Source: Azospirillum soli
GTDB lineage: Bacteria > Pseudomonadota > Alphaproteobacteria > Azospirillales > Azospirillaceae
Length of the DNA: 64,000 bases
Direction: 5' to 3'
NCBI RefSeq assembly: GCF_017876165.1
Contig: NZ_JAGINQ010000008.1
Span: 124,001 to 188,000, forward strand
Shown here: positions 1 through 7,370 of the stretch, piece by piece
Layout of the letters: the number at the start of each line of letters is the position of its first letter
Numbering within the stretch: the stretch's first letter is position 1
Notes under the pieces: model-generated
The model's database searches: none
Told to the model about the DNA's origin: nothing
The model's input: only the letters and a program-made list of their open reading frames with translations
Made by a program: the position numbers and the translations under genes

Positions 1-18
1 CGCCGGGTCGGGATCAAA

Positions 19-57
19 AATCCGTGCAATCCGTGATTAAATCCGCGAAAATCCGTG
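19..57. repeat. Four short direct copies of AATCCGYG
   Basis: The octamer AATCCGYG (Y is C or T) occurs at 19-26, 28-35, 40-47 and 50-57. It lies in the non-coding DNA downstream of the CbiB-like gene, which ends at 97 on the minus strand. The copies are separated by 1 to 4 bases and the tract is less GC-rich than its surroundings. It looks like an intergenic repeat. No function can be read from it. Confidence 0.6.
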
Positions 58-96
58 TGAATCGTTGCCCCAGACAAGGCTACCGCCTCCCCAAGG

Positions 97-1092
97 TTAA
101 ACCGCCGCGATCCCCCACATCAGCAGCGCCACCAGCCCGATCAGCATCAGCCCGGCCACGGCGTAGACTGCCAACGCCTTCGCGATGTCGGCCGGCACCG
201 CGCGGGCGCGGCCGTCGCCGATCCAGGGTTCGGTGATGACCACCCCGCCGTCGCGGTGCGGGCCGCCCAGCGACAGGCCCAGCGCGCCGGCCATCGCGGC
301 GACCGGCCAGCCCATGTTGAAGGAAGCGGACTTGCCGCCGTCGCGCAGCATCGTCCTGGCGGCCCCGCCCAGGCTCGCGCCCGCGAAGGGGGCGGCCAGC
401 GCCAGCAGCAGACCGGCCAGCCGCACGGGAATGGCGTTCAGCGCGTCGTCGAGCCGCGCGGCGGTCAGGCCGAAGCGCTCGTGCCGGACGCCGGGGTTGC
501 CCAGCGCCGCGTCGGCCCCCGCGACCACCGCCCAGGCCAGAAGGCCCGGCACGCCGAGCAGCGCGTAGGCGAACACCGGGGCGACGACCTTGCGGGCGAA
601 GGACTTCGCGGCGGCCTCGATGGCGGCGCGGGCCACACCGTGCTCATCCAGACTGAAGGCGTGCCGGCGGGTGAGGGGGACGACGGCCTCCTGCCCCGCC
701 GACGCGCCGCCCTTTTCCAGCGCCCGGCGCACCGCGCGCACCCGCATCCAGGCCGCCCGGCCGCGCAGGGTGGCGAGCAGCACGATAAGCTCGACAACCC
801 AGCCCCGGCTCTGCCCGCCAATCCATTCCACCAGCAGACCGACCAGCACGGCCGCCAGCAGCAGGGCCAGGACAACCAGCGCGCCGCGCAGCAGCCGCGC
901 CGTCTTGCCGCGCTCGACGCGGTTCAGACGCTTGTCGGCCCAGGCGCAGGCGCGCTGCGCCAGCGCCGCCGGGTCGGGCAGGGCGCGGGCGATCCAGTCG
1001 CCGACGGCGGCGTCGATGACCAGCGCCAGCAGCAGGAGGAACAGGGGCCCCAGCTCGTTGAACGTCTGACCGCCGAGCGCCGTGCCGACCAT
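97..1092 (-). CDS. CbiB/CobD-family cobalamin biosynthesis membrane protein (diverged)
   Basis: The 331-residue protein is multi-helical and matches the CbiB/CobD family, which makes adenosylcobinamide phosphate in the inner membrane during coenzyme B12 assembly. Family signatures include VIDAAVGDW near the N-terminus, SLDEHGVARAAIE in the middle, ARLDDALNAIPVR, and GGVVITEPWIGDGR near the C-terminus. The highly conserved ENTSDGVVAPLFW segment reads KSFARKVVAPVFA, and the usual VGRDT is replaced by LTRRH. This could be a paralogue with altered activity rather than the working enzyme. The ATG is preceded by TGAGGC. The gene follows the ankyrin gene after 10 bases, so the two probably share a transcript. 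CobT sits at the other end of the window. Confidence 0.8.
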   Translation of the reverse strand: MVGTALGGQTFNELGPLFLLLLALVIDAAVGDWIARALPDPAALAQRACAWADKRLNRVERGKTARLLRGALVVLALLLAAVLVGLLVEWIGGQSRGWVVELIVLLATLRGRAAWMRVRAVRRALEKGGASAGQEAVVPLTRRHAFSLDEHGVARAAIEAAAKSFARKVVAPVFAYALLGVPGLLAWAVVAGADAALGNPGVRHERFGLTAARLDDALNAIPVRLAGLLLALAAPFAGASLGGAARTMLRDGGKSASFNMGWPVAAMAGALGLSLGGPHRDGGVVITEPWIGDGRARAVPADIAKALAVYAVAGLMLIGLVALLMWGIAAV

Positions 1093-1102
1093 GGTCGTTG
1101 CC

Positions 1103-1666
1103 TCAGCGAGCCCCGGCCTGACGCAGCAGGGCGACGACGCGGGCGTTGCGGCCGTCCTGCGCCCAGCTCAGCGCGGTGCGGCCGGTGAAGTCGGAACGGT
1201 CGGGCTTGGCCCCGGCCTTCAGCAGCCGGTCCACCAGATCGGGACGGCCGCCGCGCGCCGCCGACATCAGCGGGGTGATGCCCTCGCGGTTGTCCTGGTC
1301 CACCTTGGCGCCCTTGCTCAGCAGTAGGTCCAGCATGCCGGGGTCGTTCGCATCGACGGCATAGTGCAGCGGGGTATTGCCCGCCTTGTCGGTGCGGTTG
1401 ACGTTGGCCCCGCTGTCCAGCAGCATCCTGGCCATTTCCGAGTTGCCGGCGCCGATGGCGAGCAGCAGTGCGGTCTTGCCGTTGATGTCCGTCTGGTTCG
1501 GGTTCTCGCCCTTCAGCAGCAGCATGCGCAGGGTCTTCGCGTCGTTCGACGTGACGGCCTTCAGCATGGACGGATTGTCGAACAGGCTGACCTGGGCCTG
1601 CGCGGGGGCGTGCGCGGTCACGTTCAGGCCCAGGGCCAGCAGGCCCAAAAGCAACAGCCGTTTCAT
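1103..1666 (-). CDS. Secreted ankyrin-repeat protein
   Basis: The 187-residue protein starts with a typical signal peptide (MKRLLLLGLLALGLNVTAHA, with likely cleavage after AQA). About four to five ankyrin repeats follow, with units such as INGKTALLLAIGAGNSEMAR, AGNTPLHYAVDANDPGMLD, REGITPLMSAARGGRPDLVD and TGRTALSWAQDGRNARVV. Ankyrin repeats bind other proteins, and a periplasmic location is likely. The start at 1666 has AGGAA at a normal distance. An upstream in-frame ATG would place charged residues before the signal peptide. It is 10 bases upstream of the CbiB-like gene. The binding partner is unknown. Confidence 0.85.
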   Translation of the reverse strand: MKRLLLLGLLALGLNVTAHAPAQAQVSLFDNPSMLKAVTSNDAKTLRMLLLKGENPNQTDINGKTALLLAIGAGNSEMARMLLDSGANVNRTDKAGNTPLHYAVDANDPGMLDLLLSKGAKVDQDNREGITPLMSAARGGRPDLVDRLLKAGAKPDRSDFTGRTALSWAQDGRNARVVALLRQAGAR

Positions 1667-1806
1667 GGCTCGGGATTCCTTCCGCATCATTCACGGTTTG
1701 CGCGGGATACTAGCCAGAAGTGGATAGGCTTGACCAGTCGGGCCTGCAAACGGTTCTTGCAACCGCAGGAAGGCGGCGCGACAAAGCGGGCGAAGGAGCC
1801 CGTCCC

Positions 1807-1956
1807 ATGTTCCGCAACCCGCTCGCCCGTCACATCGCGCTGTTCCTGGCCGTGAAGTTCGCGCTGATCGCGCTTGGCCTGTGGTGGTTCTTCGGCGCCA
1901 TGCCGGAACCGCGCGGCGCCGTTCCGTCCACGCCGGCCGCCACCGCGCGCCCGTAA
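1807..1956 (+). CDS. CydP-like single-span membrane micropeptide
   Basis: The 49-residue peptide has basic residues, one hydrophobic helix ending in LWWFFG, and a Pro/Ala tail. The pattern (NPLARHIALFLAVKFALIALGLWWFFG) resembles CydP, a small subunit proposed for cytochrome bd oxidases: a short R-H segment, a lysine inside the helix, and aromatic residues at its end. GGAG lies 9 bases before the ATG. No cydAB genes are nearby, but an FNR-type box and a TauE/SafE-like gene follow about 700 bases on. The assignment rests on sequence style and length only. Confidence 0.5.
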   Translation: MFRNPLARHIALFLAVKFALIALGLWWFFGAMPEPRGAVPSTPAATARP

Positions 1957-1964
1957 GCGTCAGC

Positions 1965-1990
1965 GGAACCTCCCCTGGCCGTTCGCGGTT
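1965..1990 (+). promoter_or_regulatory. EcfG-type general-stress promoter (GGAAC-N17-GGTT)
   Basis: GGAAC at 1965-1969 is followed after exactly 17 bases by GGTT at 1987-1990. The alphaproteobacterial EcfG (general stress sigma factor) consensus is GGAAC-N16/17-CGTT, so there is one mismatch. It lies 26 bases upstream of the start of a stress-type protein, which fits a short leader. A second, independent match precedes the stress operon near 52.8 kb. Confidence 0.5.
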
Positions 1991-2015
1991 ACTCCCCGCA
2001 ACAGGGGAGAGCGAC

Positions 2016-2630
2016 ATGTCATTCGAAAGCGATGTGAACCGTACCCGTTCCAACACCACGTCCAACGCCACGCGCGGCACCGTCCGCGAGGCCGTGGGCA
2101 TCTTCGCCAGCCGCGACGCCCTGCAAAAGGCCATCGACGAGCTGTCCTTGGCCGGCTTCCAGCGGCACGAGCTGAGCGTTCTGGCCAACGACCAGACCAT
2201 TCAGGAGCATCTGGGCCACGTTCCGGACAATGTGGAGGATGTGGCGCACGACCCCAACGCGCCGCGCCAGTCCTACGTCTCGCCGGAGGATACGGGCAGC
2301 ATCAAGGGCGTGGCGGCCGGTTTCCCCGCCTATGTCGGCGCGATCCTGGCAACCGGCGCCGTGCTGGCGACCGGAGGCACCGCGCTGGCGGCTGCTGCGG
2401 CGGCCGCGGCGGCCGGTGCGGGCGGCGGCGCCCTTGGCTCGGTCATGTCGCAATGGCTGACCGACAAGCGCAACGAGCCGATGCTCCAGCACCTGGACAA
2501 GGGCGGCATTCTGCTGTGGGTGAACCTCGCCGATGCCGAGCGCGAGCGTCTGGCGCAGGAGATCATGAACCGCCACGCCGCCCAGCCGGTCAAGGTGCAT
2601 GAGGTGCAGCAGACGGGGTCCGGAGGCTGA
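2016..2630 (+). CDS. Stress-type protein with glycine-zipper segment (general stress protein 17M-like N-terminus)
   Basis: The 204-residue protein has an N-terminal segment (REAVGIFASRDALQKAIDEL to FQRHELSVLAN) of the YflT/GSP17M type. A central Ala/Gly-rich hydrophobic stretch (about residues 110-150, AILATGAVLATGGTALAAAA then AAGAGGGALGSVMS) looks like a glycine zipper that could insert in a membrane. A soluble tail carries KGGILLWVNLAD. The ATG at 2016 is preceded by GGGGAGA. It follows an EcfG-like promoter, consistent with a general stress protein. The N-terminal module is related in style to that of the YsnF-like protein at 53.4 kb. The molecular role is unknown. Confidence 0.6.
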   Translation: MSFESDVNRTRSNTTSNATRGTVREAVGIFASRDALQKAIDELSLAGFQRHELSVLANDQTIQEHLGHVPDNVEDVAHDPNAPRQSYVSPEDTGSIKGVAAGFPAYVGAILATGAVLATGGTALAAAAAAAAAGAGGGALGSVMSQWLTDKRNEPMLQHLDKGGILLWVNLADAERERLAQEIMNRHAAQPVKVHEVQQTGSGG

Positions 2631-2650
2631 AAGGCCCTTTGACCCACCCT

Positions 2651-2692
2651 TTGACTCAGGTCATAGGCGAATCCCCGGCGGTGTCCTATATA
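2651..2692 (+). promoter_or_regulatory. FNR-type box with class II spacing to a -10 element
   Basis: The palindrome TTGACTCAGGTCAT at 2651-2664 fits the FNR/FixK consensus TTGAY-N4-RTCAA with one mismatch in the last base. A -10-like TATATA lies at 2687-2692. The start point predicted from that hexamer (about 2699) would put the box centre (2657.5) at -41.5, the class II activator position for FNR-family regulators. The TTG start of the next gene is at 2721. Confidence 0.6.
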
Positions 2693-2720
2693 CGGGCGGT
2701 CTTCCATCCGGAGTGCCGCC

Positions 2721-3491
2721 TTGGACGCCCATTCGGCCCTGTCGCTGCTTGAAGCCGGTCTGAACCAGTGCGCCGTGGTCATCGACCGCGACGGCGGGCT
2801 GCTGTTGGCCCTGCTGACGGCGGGGCTGGTCGGCGGCACCACCCATTGCGCGGGGATGTGCGGCCCCTTCGTGCTGGCCCAGGTCACCGCGCGCCTTGAG
2901 CAGGTCCCCGCCTCGCGGATGAGCGAGTTTCATCGCCTCGCCGGGGCGGCCGTGCTGCCCTACCATCTCGGGCGCGGCACGACCTACGCGCTGATCGGCG
3001 CGGTCGCGGCGTCGGTGGCCGGTCATGTCGGGGCGCTGCCGGGGTTGAAGTGGGTGTCGGTGGCGCTGCTGGCCTTCGCGGCGCTGTTCTTCCTGGCCTA
3101 CGCGGTCAAGGGCGTGTCGGCGTGGCTGCCCAAATTTGACGGTGCCTTCCAGCGCTGGTGGGGCGAGCGCGTGTCCCGCTGGGCGAGGCCGCTGTTCGGC
3201 AACCCCACGGGCTGGCGCGGCTACGGCCTCGGTCTCGCGCTCGGTTTCATTCCCTGCGGGCTGCTGTACGGCGCCGTCGCGGTGGCGGCGGCCAGCGGCA
3301 GTGCGCTGACCGGCGCGCTCGGCATGTTGGCTTTCACGCTGGGCACCATCCCCAGCCTGCTGGCGGTCGGCATCGCCGGCCACCTTGCCGGCCGCACGTG
3401 GCGGACGGCGGTGGCGCGGGCAGCCCCGGCCATCATGGTGGTGAACGCCGGGGTGCTCGGCTGGATGGCGTGGCGGATGATCGTTACTTGA
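2721..3491 (+). CDS. Sulfite exporter TauE/SafE (UreH-like) family membrane protein
   Basis: The 256-residue protein has about six hydrophobic helices in two similar halves. The hallmark GGTTHCAGMCGPFVLA is near residue 40, and a second related motif, GFIPCGLLYGAVAVAAASG, begins near residue 176. The paired Cys/Gly/Pro motifs in helices are typical of the UreH/CcdA-like branch, whose members are often found beside cbb3 oxidase assembly genes and act in metal or sulfur handling for cytochromes. The start is TTG with GGAG upstream. An FNR-type box lies upstream at the class II position, which suggests induction at low oxygen. It overlaps the converging methyltransferase by 8 bases at the 3' ends. 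Confidence 0.8.
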   Translation: MDAHSALSLLEAGLNQCAVVIDRDGGLLLALLTAGLVGGTTHCAGMCGPFVLAQVTARLEQVPASRMSEFHRLAGAAVLPYHLGRGTTYALIGAVAASVAGHVGALPGLKWVSVALLAFAALFFLAYAVKGVSAWLPKFDGAFQRWWGERVSRWARPLFGNPTGWRGYGLGLALGFIPCGLLYGAVAVAAASGSALTGALGMLAFTLGTIPSLLAVGIAGHLAGRTWRTAVARAAPAIMVVNAGVLGWMAWRMIVT

Positions 3492-4368
3492 CGCTCTTTA
3501 AGGCCTCGCCCAGCGGAATCTGACCGCAGCCGGGCTTCAGCGGCTGCTGCTGGCTTTCGTGCGGCGACCAGCCGGCCAGATACAGCACCTGGAAGGTGGC
3601 GTGGATGCGCCCGTCCGGCTCGGCGTACTGCTCGGCGTAGCGGCGCGCCGCCTCGAACAGCAGGGCGCGGGTGGCCGGTACCTTGCGGCGGGCCAGCACG
3701 GCGTTCGTCTCCCCCATGCCGCGTAGGTCGCGCATCAGCTTGAAGGCGTCGGAATAGGTGACGGTCAGCACGTCGCTGTCCACCACCGGCAGGGCGAAGC
3801 CGGCGCGCTGCATCAGCCCGCCGATGTCGCGGATCTCCGCGAAGGGCGAGACGCGCGGCGACACGCCGCCGGACACCTCCATCTCCGCCTCGTACAGGCA
3901 GCGGCGCAGCTCCAGCAGCGTCTCGCCGCCCAGCATGGCCGCGCAGAAGAAACCGTCCGGCTTCAGCGCCTGACGCACCTGCACCAGCGCGCCCGGCAGA
4001 TCGTTGACCCAGTGGAGGCTGAGGTTGCTGACCACCAGATCGAAGGTCTCCGGCGCGAAGGGCAGGAATTCCTCGTCCGCCGCGACGGCCAGCGAGCCGG
4101 CTTGGCGGGCGAAGGCCGGCGACAGGTCGCAGGCGATCAACCGCTCGATCCCCTTTCGGCCCTTCAGGATGCGCCCCATGACGCCGTCGTGGCTGCCGAG
4201 GTCGAGCGCCATGGGAAAGGGGCGGACCACGTCCTCCAGCCGATCGGCGAGGCGGTCGGCCACCTCCTCGAACAGGAAGGCGTGTTCGGCGAAGGCGGGG
4301 ACGGCGCGGTCGCGGCGGCGGCGGACGAGCGCGCGGTCAAAAACGGTCATGCTGTCGGAGGTCGTCAT
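3484..4368 (-). CDS. Class I SAM-dependent methyltransferase, NDUFAF5-like
   Basis: The 294-residue protein begins with FDRALVRRRRDRAVPAFAEH, the signature of the bacterial relatives of NDUFAF5 (a complex I assembly factor that hydroxylates an arginine in mitochondria). The Rossmann SAM-binding motif is MALDLGSHDGVMG (about residues 53-65), followed by IACDLSPAF and FDLVVSNLSLHWVNDLPGAL. BioC-like methyltransferases share this fold. It is divergent from the FliQ/ComF genes, a neighbourhood seen in many alphaproteobacteria. The exact substrate is unproven. Confidence 0.8.
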   Translation of the reverse strand: MTTSDSMTVFDRALVRRRRDRAVPAFAEHAFLFEEVADRLADRLEDVVRPFPMALDLGSHDGVMGRILKGRKGIERLIACDLSPAFARQAGSLAVAADEEFLPFAPETFDLVVSNLSLHWVNDLPGALVQVRQALKPDGFFCAAMLGGETLLELRRCLYEAEMEVSGGVSPRVSPFAEIRDIGGLMQRAGFALPVVDSDVLTVTYSDAFKLMRDLRGMGETNAVLARRKVPATRALLFEAARRYAEQYAEPDGRIHATFQVLYLAGWSPHESQQQPLKPGCGQIPLGEALKSVK

Positions 4369-4462
4369 GTCCGCAATATAGCCCAGCCCGGAGGGGCTAC
4401 AACCGTCGGCGAATGGCGGTGCTTTGTGCTAAGCTTCGCGAAACGTCGCGGGAGCCTATCGG

Positions 4463-4729
4463 ATGGGCATCGAGGAAGCCATCGCCGTCAGTTACGAGGC
4501 GCTGATCGTCATCATCAAGATCACCATGCCGGCGCTGGTCATCACCACCGTGCTGGGTCTCATCCTGACCATCTTCCAGCAGGTGACCCAGATCAACGAG
4601 CAGACGTTGCAGCAGGATTTGAAGATCTTCGCGACGCTGGCGGTGCTGTTCGTCACCGGACCAGCGATCTACATCGCGTTGCGTGACTACACGCTGGTCA
4701 TCTTCGAGCGAATCGGCTCCCTGAATTAG
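4463..4729 (+). CDS. fliQ: FliQ-family flagellar export gate protein, standing alone
   Basis: The 88-residue protein has the length and two-helix layout of FliQ/SctS, a component of the flagellar type III export gate. The diagnostic FQQVTQINEQTL motif links the two helices, and GPAIYIALRDYT follows in the second. GGGAG precedes the ATG. No other flagellar gene is within the window. The next gene, comF, starts 10 bases after the stop, so the two may be co-transcribed. Either this is the organism's fliQ displaced from its operon, or a second copy serving another flagellar system. Confidence 0.85.
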   Translation: MGIEEAIAVSYEALIVIIKITMPALVITTVLGLILTIFQQVTQINEQTLQQDLKIFATLAVLFVTGPAIYIALRDYTLVIFERIGSLN

Positions 4730-4739
4730 GGATCGTGAC

Positions 4740-5486
4740 GTGAGCGCCCTGGCCCGCATCGCGACGACCATCTTGGACGCTCTGCTGCCGCCGCGCTGTC
4801 TGGCCTGCGGCGCGTCGGTGGACCGGCAGGGCGGCCTGTGCCCGGCCTGCTGGGGCGGGCTGACCTTCATCGCTCCGCCGCTGTGCGCCTGTTGCGGCAT
4901 GCCTTTCGAGTTCGCCCCCAACGGGTTCGGCGCGTCCGGCGACGTGTTGTGCGGCGCCTGCATGGCGGAACCGCCGCCCTTCGCCCGCGCCCGCGCCGTG
5001 CTGGTCTACGACGACGGCAGCCGGCCGCTGGTGTTGGGATTCAAGCACGGCGACCGCATCCACGCCGCCGACGCCTACGGCGCATGGCTGGCGCGCGCCG
5101 GTTCCGACCTGCTGGCCGAGGCCGACCTGCTGGTCCCCGTGCCGCTGCACCGCTGGCGCCTGTTCAAGCGCCGCTACAACCAGGCGGCCCTGCTGGCCCA
5201 GGCGGCGGGCCGGCGCGCCAAGGTGCCGGTGGTGCCGGACCTGCTGGTCCGCCGCCGCGCCACGCCCAGCCAGGGCGGGCTGGACCGTGGCGGGAGGCGG
5301 CGCAACGTCAAAGGCGCGTTCCTGCTGAAAAAGGGCACGGCCGGCCGGGTGAAGGACAAGCGCATCGTTCTGGTGGACGACGTGCTGACCACCGGGGCGA
5401 CGCTGGCGGAATGCGCGCGGGTGCTTCTGCGCGCGGGAGCCATGCGCGTGGACGTCTTGACCCTGGCCCGCGTTGTAAAGACATGA
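4740..5486 (+). CDS. comF: ComF family protein (zinc finger plus phosphoribosyltransferase)
   Basis: The 248-residue protein has an N-terminal cysteine-rich region with CxxC pairs at C20/C23, C34/C37 and C71/C74 (double zinc finger), then a type I phosphoribosyltransferase fold with the PRPP-binding loop VDDVLTTGAT at about 212-221. ComF proteins aid DNA uptake and transformation in some bacteria. In alphaproteobacteria the gene is widespread and its role is less clear. The start is GTG at 4740, right behind the fliQ-like gene. RRRATPSQGGLDRGGRRRNV is the usual conserved segment before the PRPP loop. Confidence 0.9.
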   Translation: MSALARIATTILDALLPPRCLACGASVDRQGGLCPACWGGLTFIAPPLCACCGMPFEFAPNGFGASGDVLCGACMAEPPPFARARAVLVYDDGSRPLVLGFKHGDRIHAADAYGAWLARAGSDLLAEADLLVPVPLHRWRLFKRRYNQAALLAQAAGRRAKVPVVPDLLVRRRATPSQGGLDRGGRRRNVKGAFLLKKGTAGRVKDKRIVLVDDVLTTGATLAECARVLLRAGAMRVDVLTLARVVKT

Positions 5487-5562
5487 GCGTCGTGAGGATG
5501 TAACGGTTGGCGCGGTTCAGCCGTTGATCTTATAACCGTTCCAGACAGCCGAGGAGCCCCGC

Positions 5563-5826
5563 ATGGCCGACGTCGTGATCTACACCACGCCTTTTTGCCC
5601 CTATTGCTCCCGCGCCAAGCGGCTTTTGGACAGCAAGGGCGTGACGTATGAGGAAATCGACCTCTACATGCAGCCGGGCCGCCGCGAGGAGATGGTGCAG
5701 CGGGCCGAGGGGCGCATGACCGTGCCGCAGATCTTCATTGACGGCACGCCGGTCGGCGGTTCCGATGACATTCACGCGCTGGACCGCGCGGGCAAGCTGA
5801 ACCCCATGCTGGGAATCGCCGGATGA
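5563..5826 (+). CDS. grxC: Glutaredoxin 3
   Basis: The 87-residue thioredoxin-fold protein has the dithiol active site CPYC at residues 12-15, followed by the TVPQIFIDG cis-proline motif and the glutathione-binding GGSDDI. It reduces disulfides with glutathione in the cytoplasm. The leader upstream (5500-5560) holds an inverted pair of AACGGTT/AACCGTT. The stop overlaps the start of the nitrilase gene by 4 bases (ATGA), which indicates translational coupling. Confidence 0.95.
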   Translation: MADVVIYTTPFCPYCSRAKRLLDSKGVTYEEIDLYMQPGRREEMVQRAEGRMTVPQIFIDGTPVGGSDDIHALDRAGKLNPMLGIAG

Positions 5827-6659
5827 GCACCACCTTTAAGGCCGCCTGCGTGCAGGTGAACGCGGGCACGGAAATCCTCCCCAACCTTCAGGCGGCGGGC
5901 GACCTCGTCCGCCGGGCGCGCGACGCCGGGGCGGACTTCATCGCCATGCCCGAGAACGTCAGCATGATCGTCCAGGGCCGGGCCAAGGTGATGGAGCGGG
6001 TGAAGCCCGAATCCGAGCATCCGGGCGTCCCCTTCTTCGCCGATCTGGCGCGGGAGACGGGGGCTTGGCTGCTGGCCGGCACGCTGGGCATCCTGCTGGA
6101 TGAGAAGCGGGTGGCGAACCGCAGCTATCTGTTCGACGACCAGGGCCGCGCCGTCGCTCATTACGACAAGATCCACATGTTCGACGTGGACCTGAAGGAC
6201 GGCGAGAGCTACCGCGAATCCGCGACCTTCCGTCCGGGCGAGCGCGCCGTCGTCGCCAACACGCCGTGGGGCGGGCTGGGGATGACCGTCTGCTACGACG
6301 TGCGCTTCGCCTACCTGCACCGGGCGCTGGCCCAGGCGGGGGCGAAGATCATCACCGTGCCGGCGGCCTTCACCGTGCCGACGGGACGCGCCCACTGGCA
6401 CCTGCTGCTGCGCGCCCGCGCCGTCGAGACGGGCTGCTTCGTCATCGCTCCGGCGCAGGTCGGCACCCACGACGAAGGGCGCCAGACCTACGGGCACTCC
6501 CTCATCATCGCGCCCTGGGGCGAGGTGCTGGCGGACGCGGGTGAGGAGGTCGGCTTCTGCATCGCCGATGTGGACATGGCGCGCGTCGAGGAAGCCCGCC
6601 GCATGGTTCCCGCCCTGACCCACGACCGCGCCTTCGAGGTCGTCCGGGAAGGCTTCTGA
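5823..6659 (+). CDS. Carbon-nitrogen hydrolase (Nit1/omega-amidase type)
   Basis: The 278-residue nitrilase-superfamily enzyme has the complete catalytic triad: E44 in FIAMPEN, K116 in HYDKIHMFDVDL and C157 in GMTVCYDVRF. The closest named types are Nit1 (hydrolysis of deaminated glutathione) and omega-amidases. Coupling to glutaredoxin 3 by a 4-base overlap favours the Nit1-type glutathione repair role. It ends 6 bases before the converging methyltransferase gene. Confidence 0.88.
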   Translation: MSTTFKAACVQVNAGTEILPNLQAAGDLVRRARDAGADFIAMPENVSMIVQGRAKVMERVKPESEHPGVPFFADLARETGAWLLAGTLGILLDEKRVANRSYLFDDQGRAVAHYDKIHMFDVDLKDGESYRESATFRPGERAVVANTPWGGLGMTVCYDVRFAYLHRALAQAGAKIITVPAAFTVPTGRAHWHLLLRARAVETGCFVIAPAQVGTHDEGRQTYGHSLIIAPWGEVLADAGEEVGFCIADVDMARVEEARRMVPALTHDRAFEVVREGF

Positions 6660-6665
6660 GGAATG

Positions 6666-7262
6666 TTATGAGCGCGGCAGCGGGCGAGGTTCCGGATCGC
6701 CGTCCAGGCCCTCGCCCGCTGCCAGATCCTTGACCGCGCAGATCCGCTGGACCACCGCCGCCTTGGGCGAGGCGACCTCGCCATGTTCATAGGCGACGAC
6801 CTGCAAGCGGCCCCGCGCCACCTCCAGCAGTTCGCCGCTGCGCAGCAGGAAGGCCGGGGAGGCCGGACGGCCGAAGCGCGCGTTGCCCACCGCGAAGGTC
6901 TCGTAAATCAGCACACCGCCCGGCGCCAGAGCGTCGATCAGGGCGGGAAACAACGGCCGGTGCAGGTAGTTCGTCACGACGATGGCGGCGAACCGTCTGT
7001 CACCCAGAGCCGGCTCGGGCTCGCCGTTTTCCAGGTCGGTCTCGACCAGTTCCACCCCAGCAATCCCGGCAAGGTCGGCCACCCCGCGCAGATCGCGGTC
7101 GAGCCCGACCACCGGATGTCCCATGGCGTGGAACAGGCGCAGATGCCGGCCCGACCCGCAGGCGAGGTCGAGGACCGTTCCCCCCGACGGCACCAGGGGG
7201 GCGAACCGCGCTACCCAGGGCGAGGGCGCTTGCAGGGCGGCGTGCGGCGTATCGCTGTTCAC
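6666..7262 (-). CDS. Class I SAM-dependent methyltransferase (TehB-like fold)
   Basis: About 198 residues with motif I GGTVLDLACGSGRHLRLF, motif II VVGLDRDLRGV and a later NYLHRPLFPALIDALAPGGVLIYETFAVGN. The substrate is unknown. I chose the GTG at 7262 because GGGAGAG lies upstream and the SPWVARFAPLV core begins soon after. An ATG at 7334 with AAGGG upstream would add 24 residues and leave only 36 bases to the divergent DUF1178 gene. Similar proteins beside DUF1178 genes are common in alphaproteobacteria. Confidence 0.75.
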   Translation of the reverse strand: MNSDTPHAALQAPSPWVARFAPLVPSGGTVLDLACGSGRHLRLFHAMGHPVVGLDRDLRGVADLAGIAGVELVETDLENGEPEPALGDRRFAAIVVTNYLHRPLFPALIDALAPGGVLIYETFAVGNARFGRPASPAFLLRSGELLEVARGRLQVVAYEHGEVASPKAAVVQRICAVKDLAAGEGLDGDPEPRPLPRS

Positions 7263-7370
7263 GGAGGGGCTCTCCCGAAAAGAGGCAGGATGTTTGACGG
7301 TGGCGGCCTGTCGTGCTGAATTAGCGGCAACCATATTGCCCTTCAACACCCTGGAGCCTTCGACGGGGAC

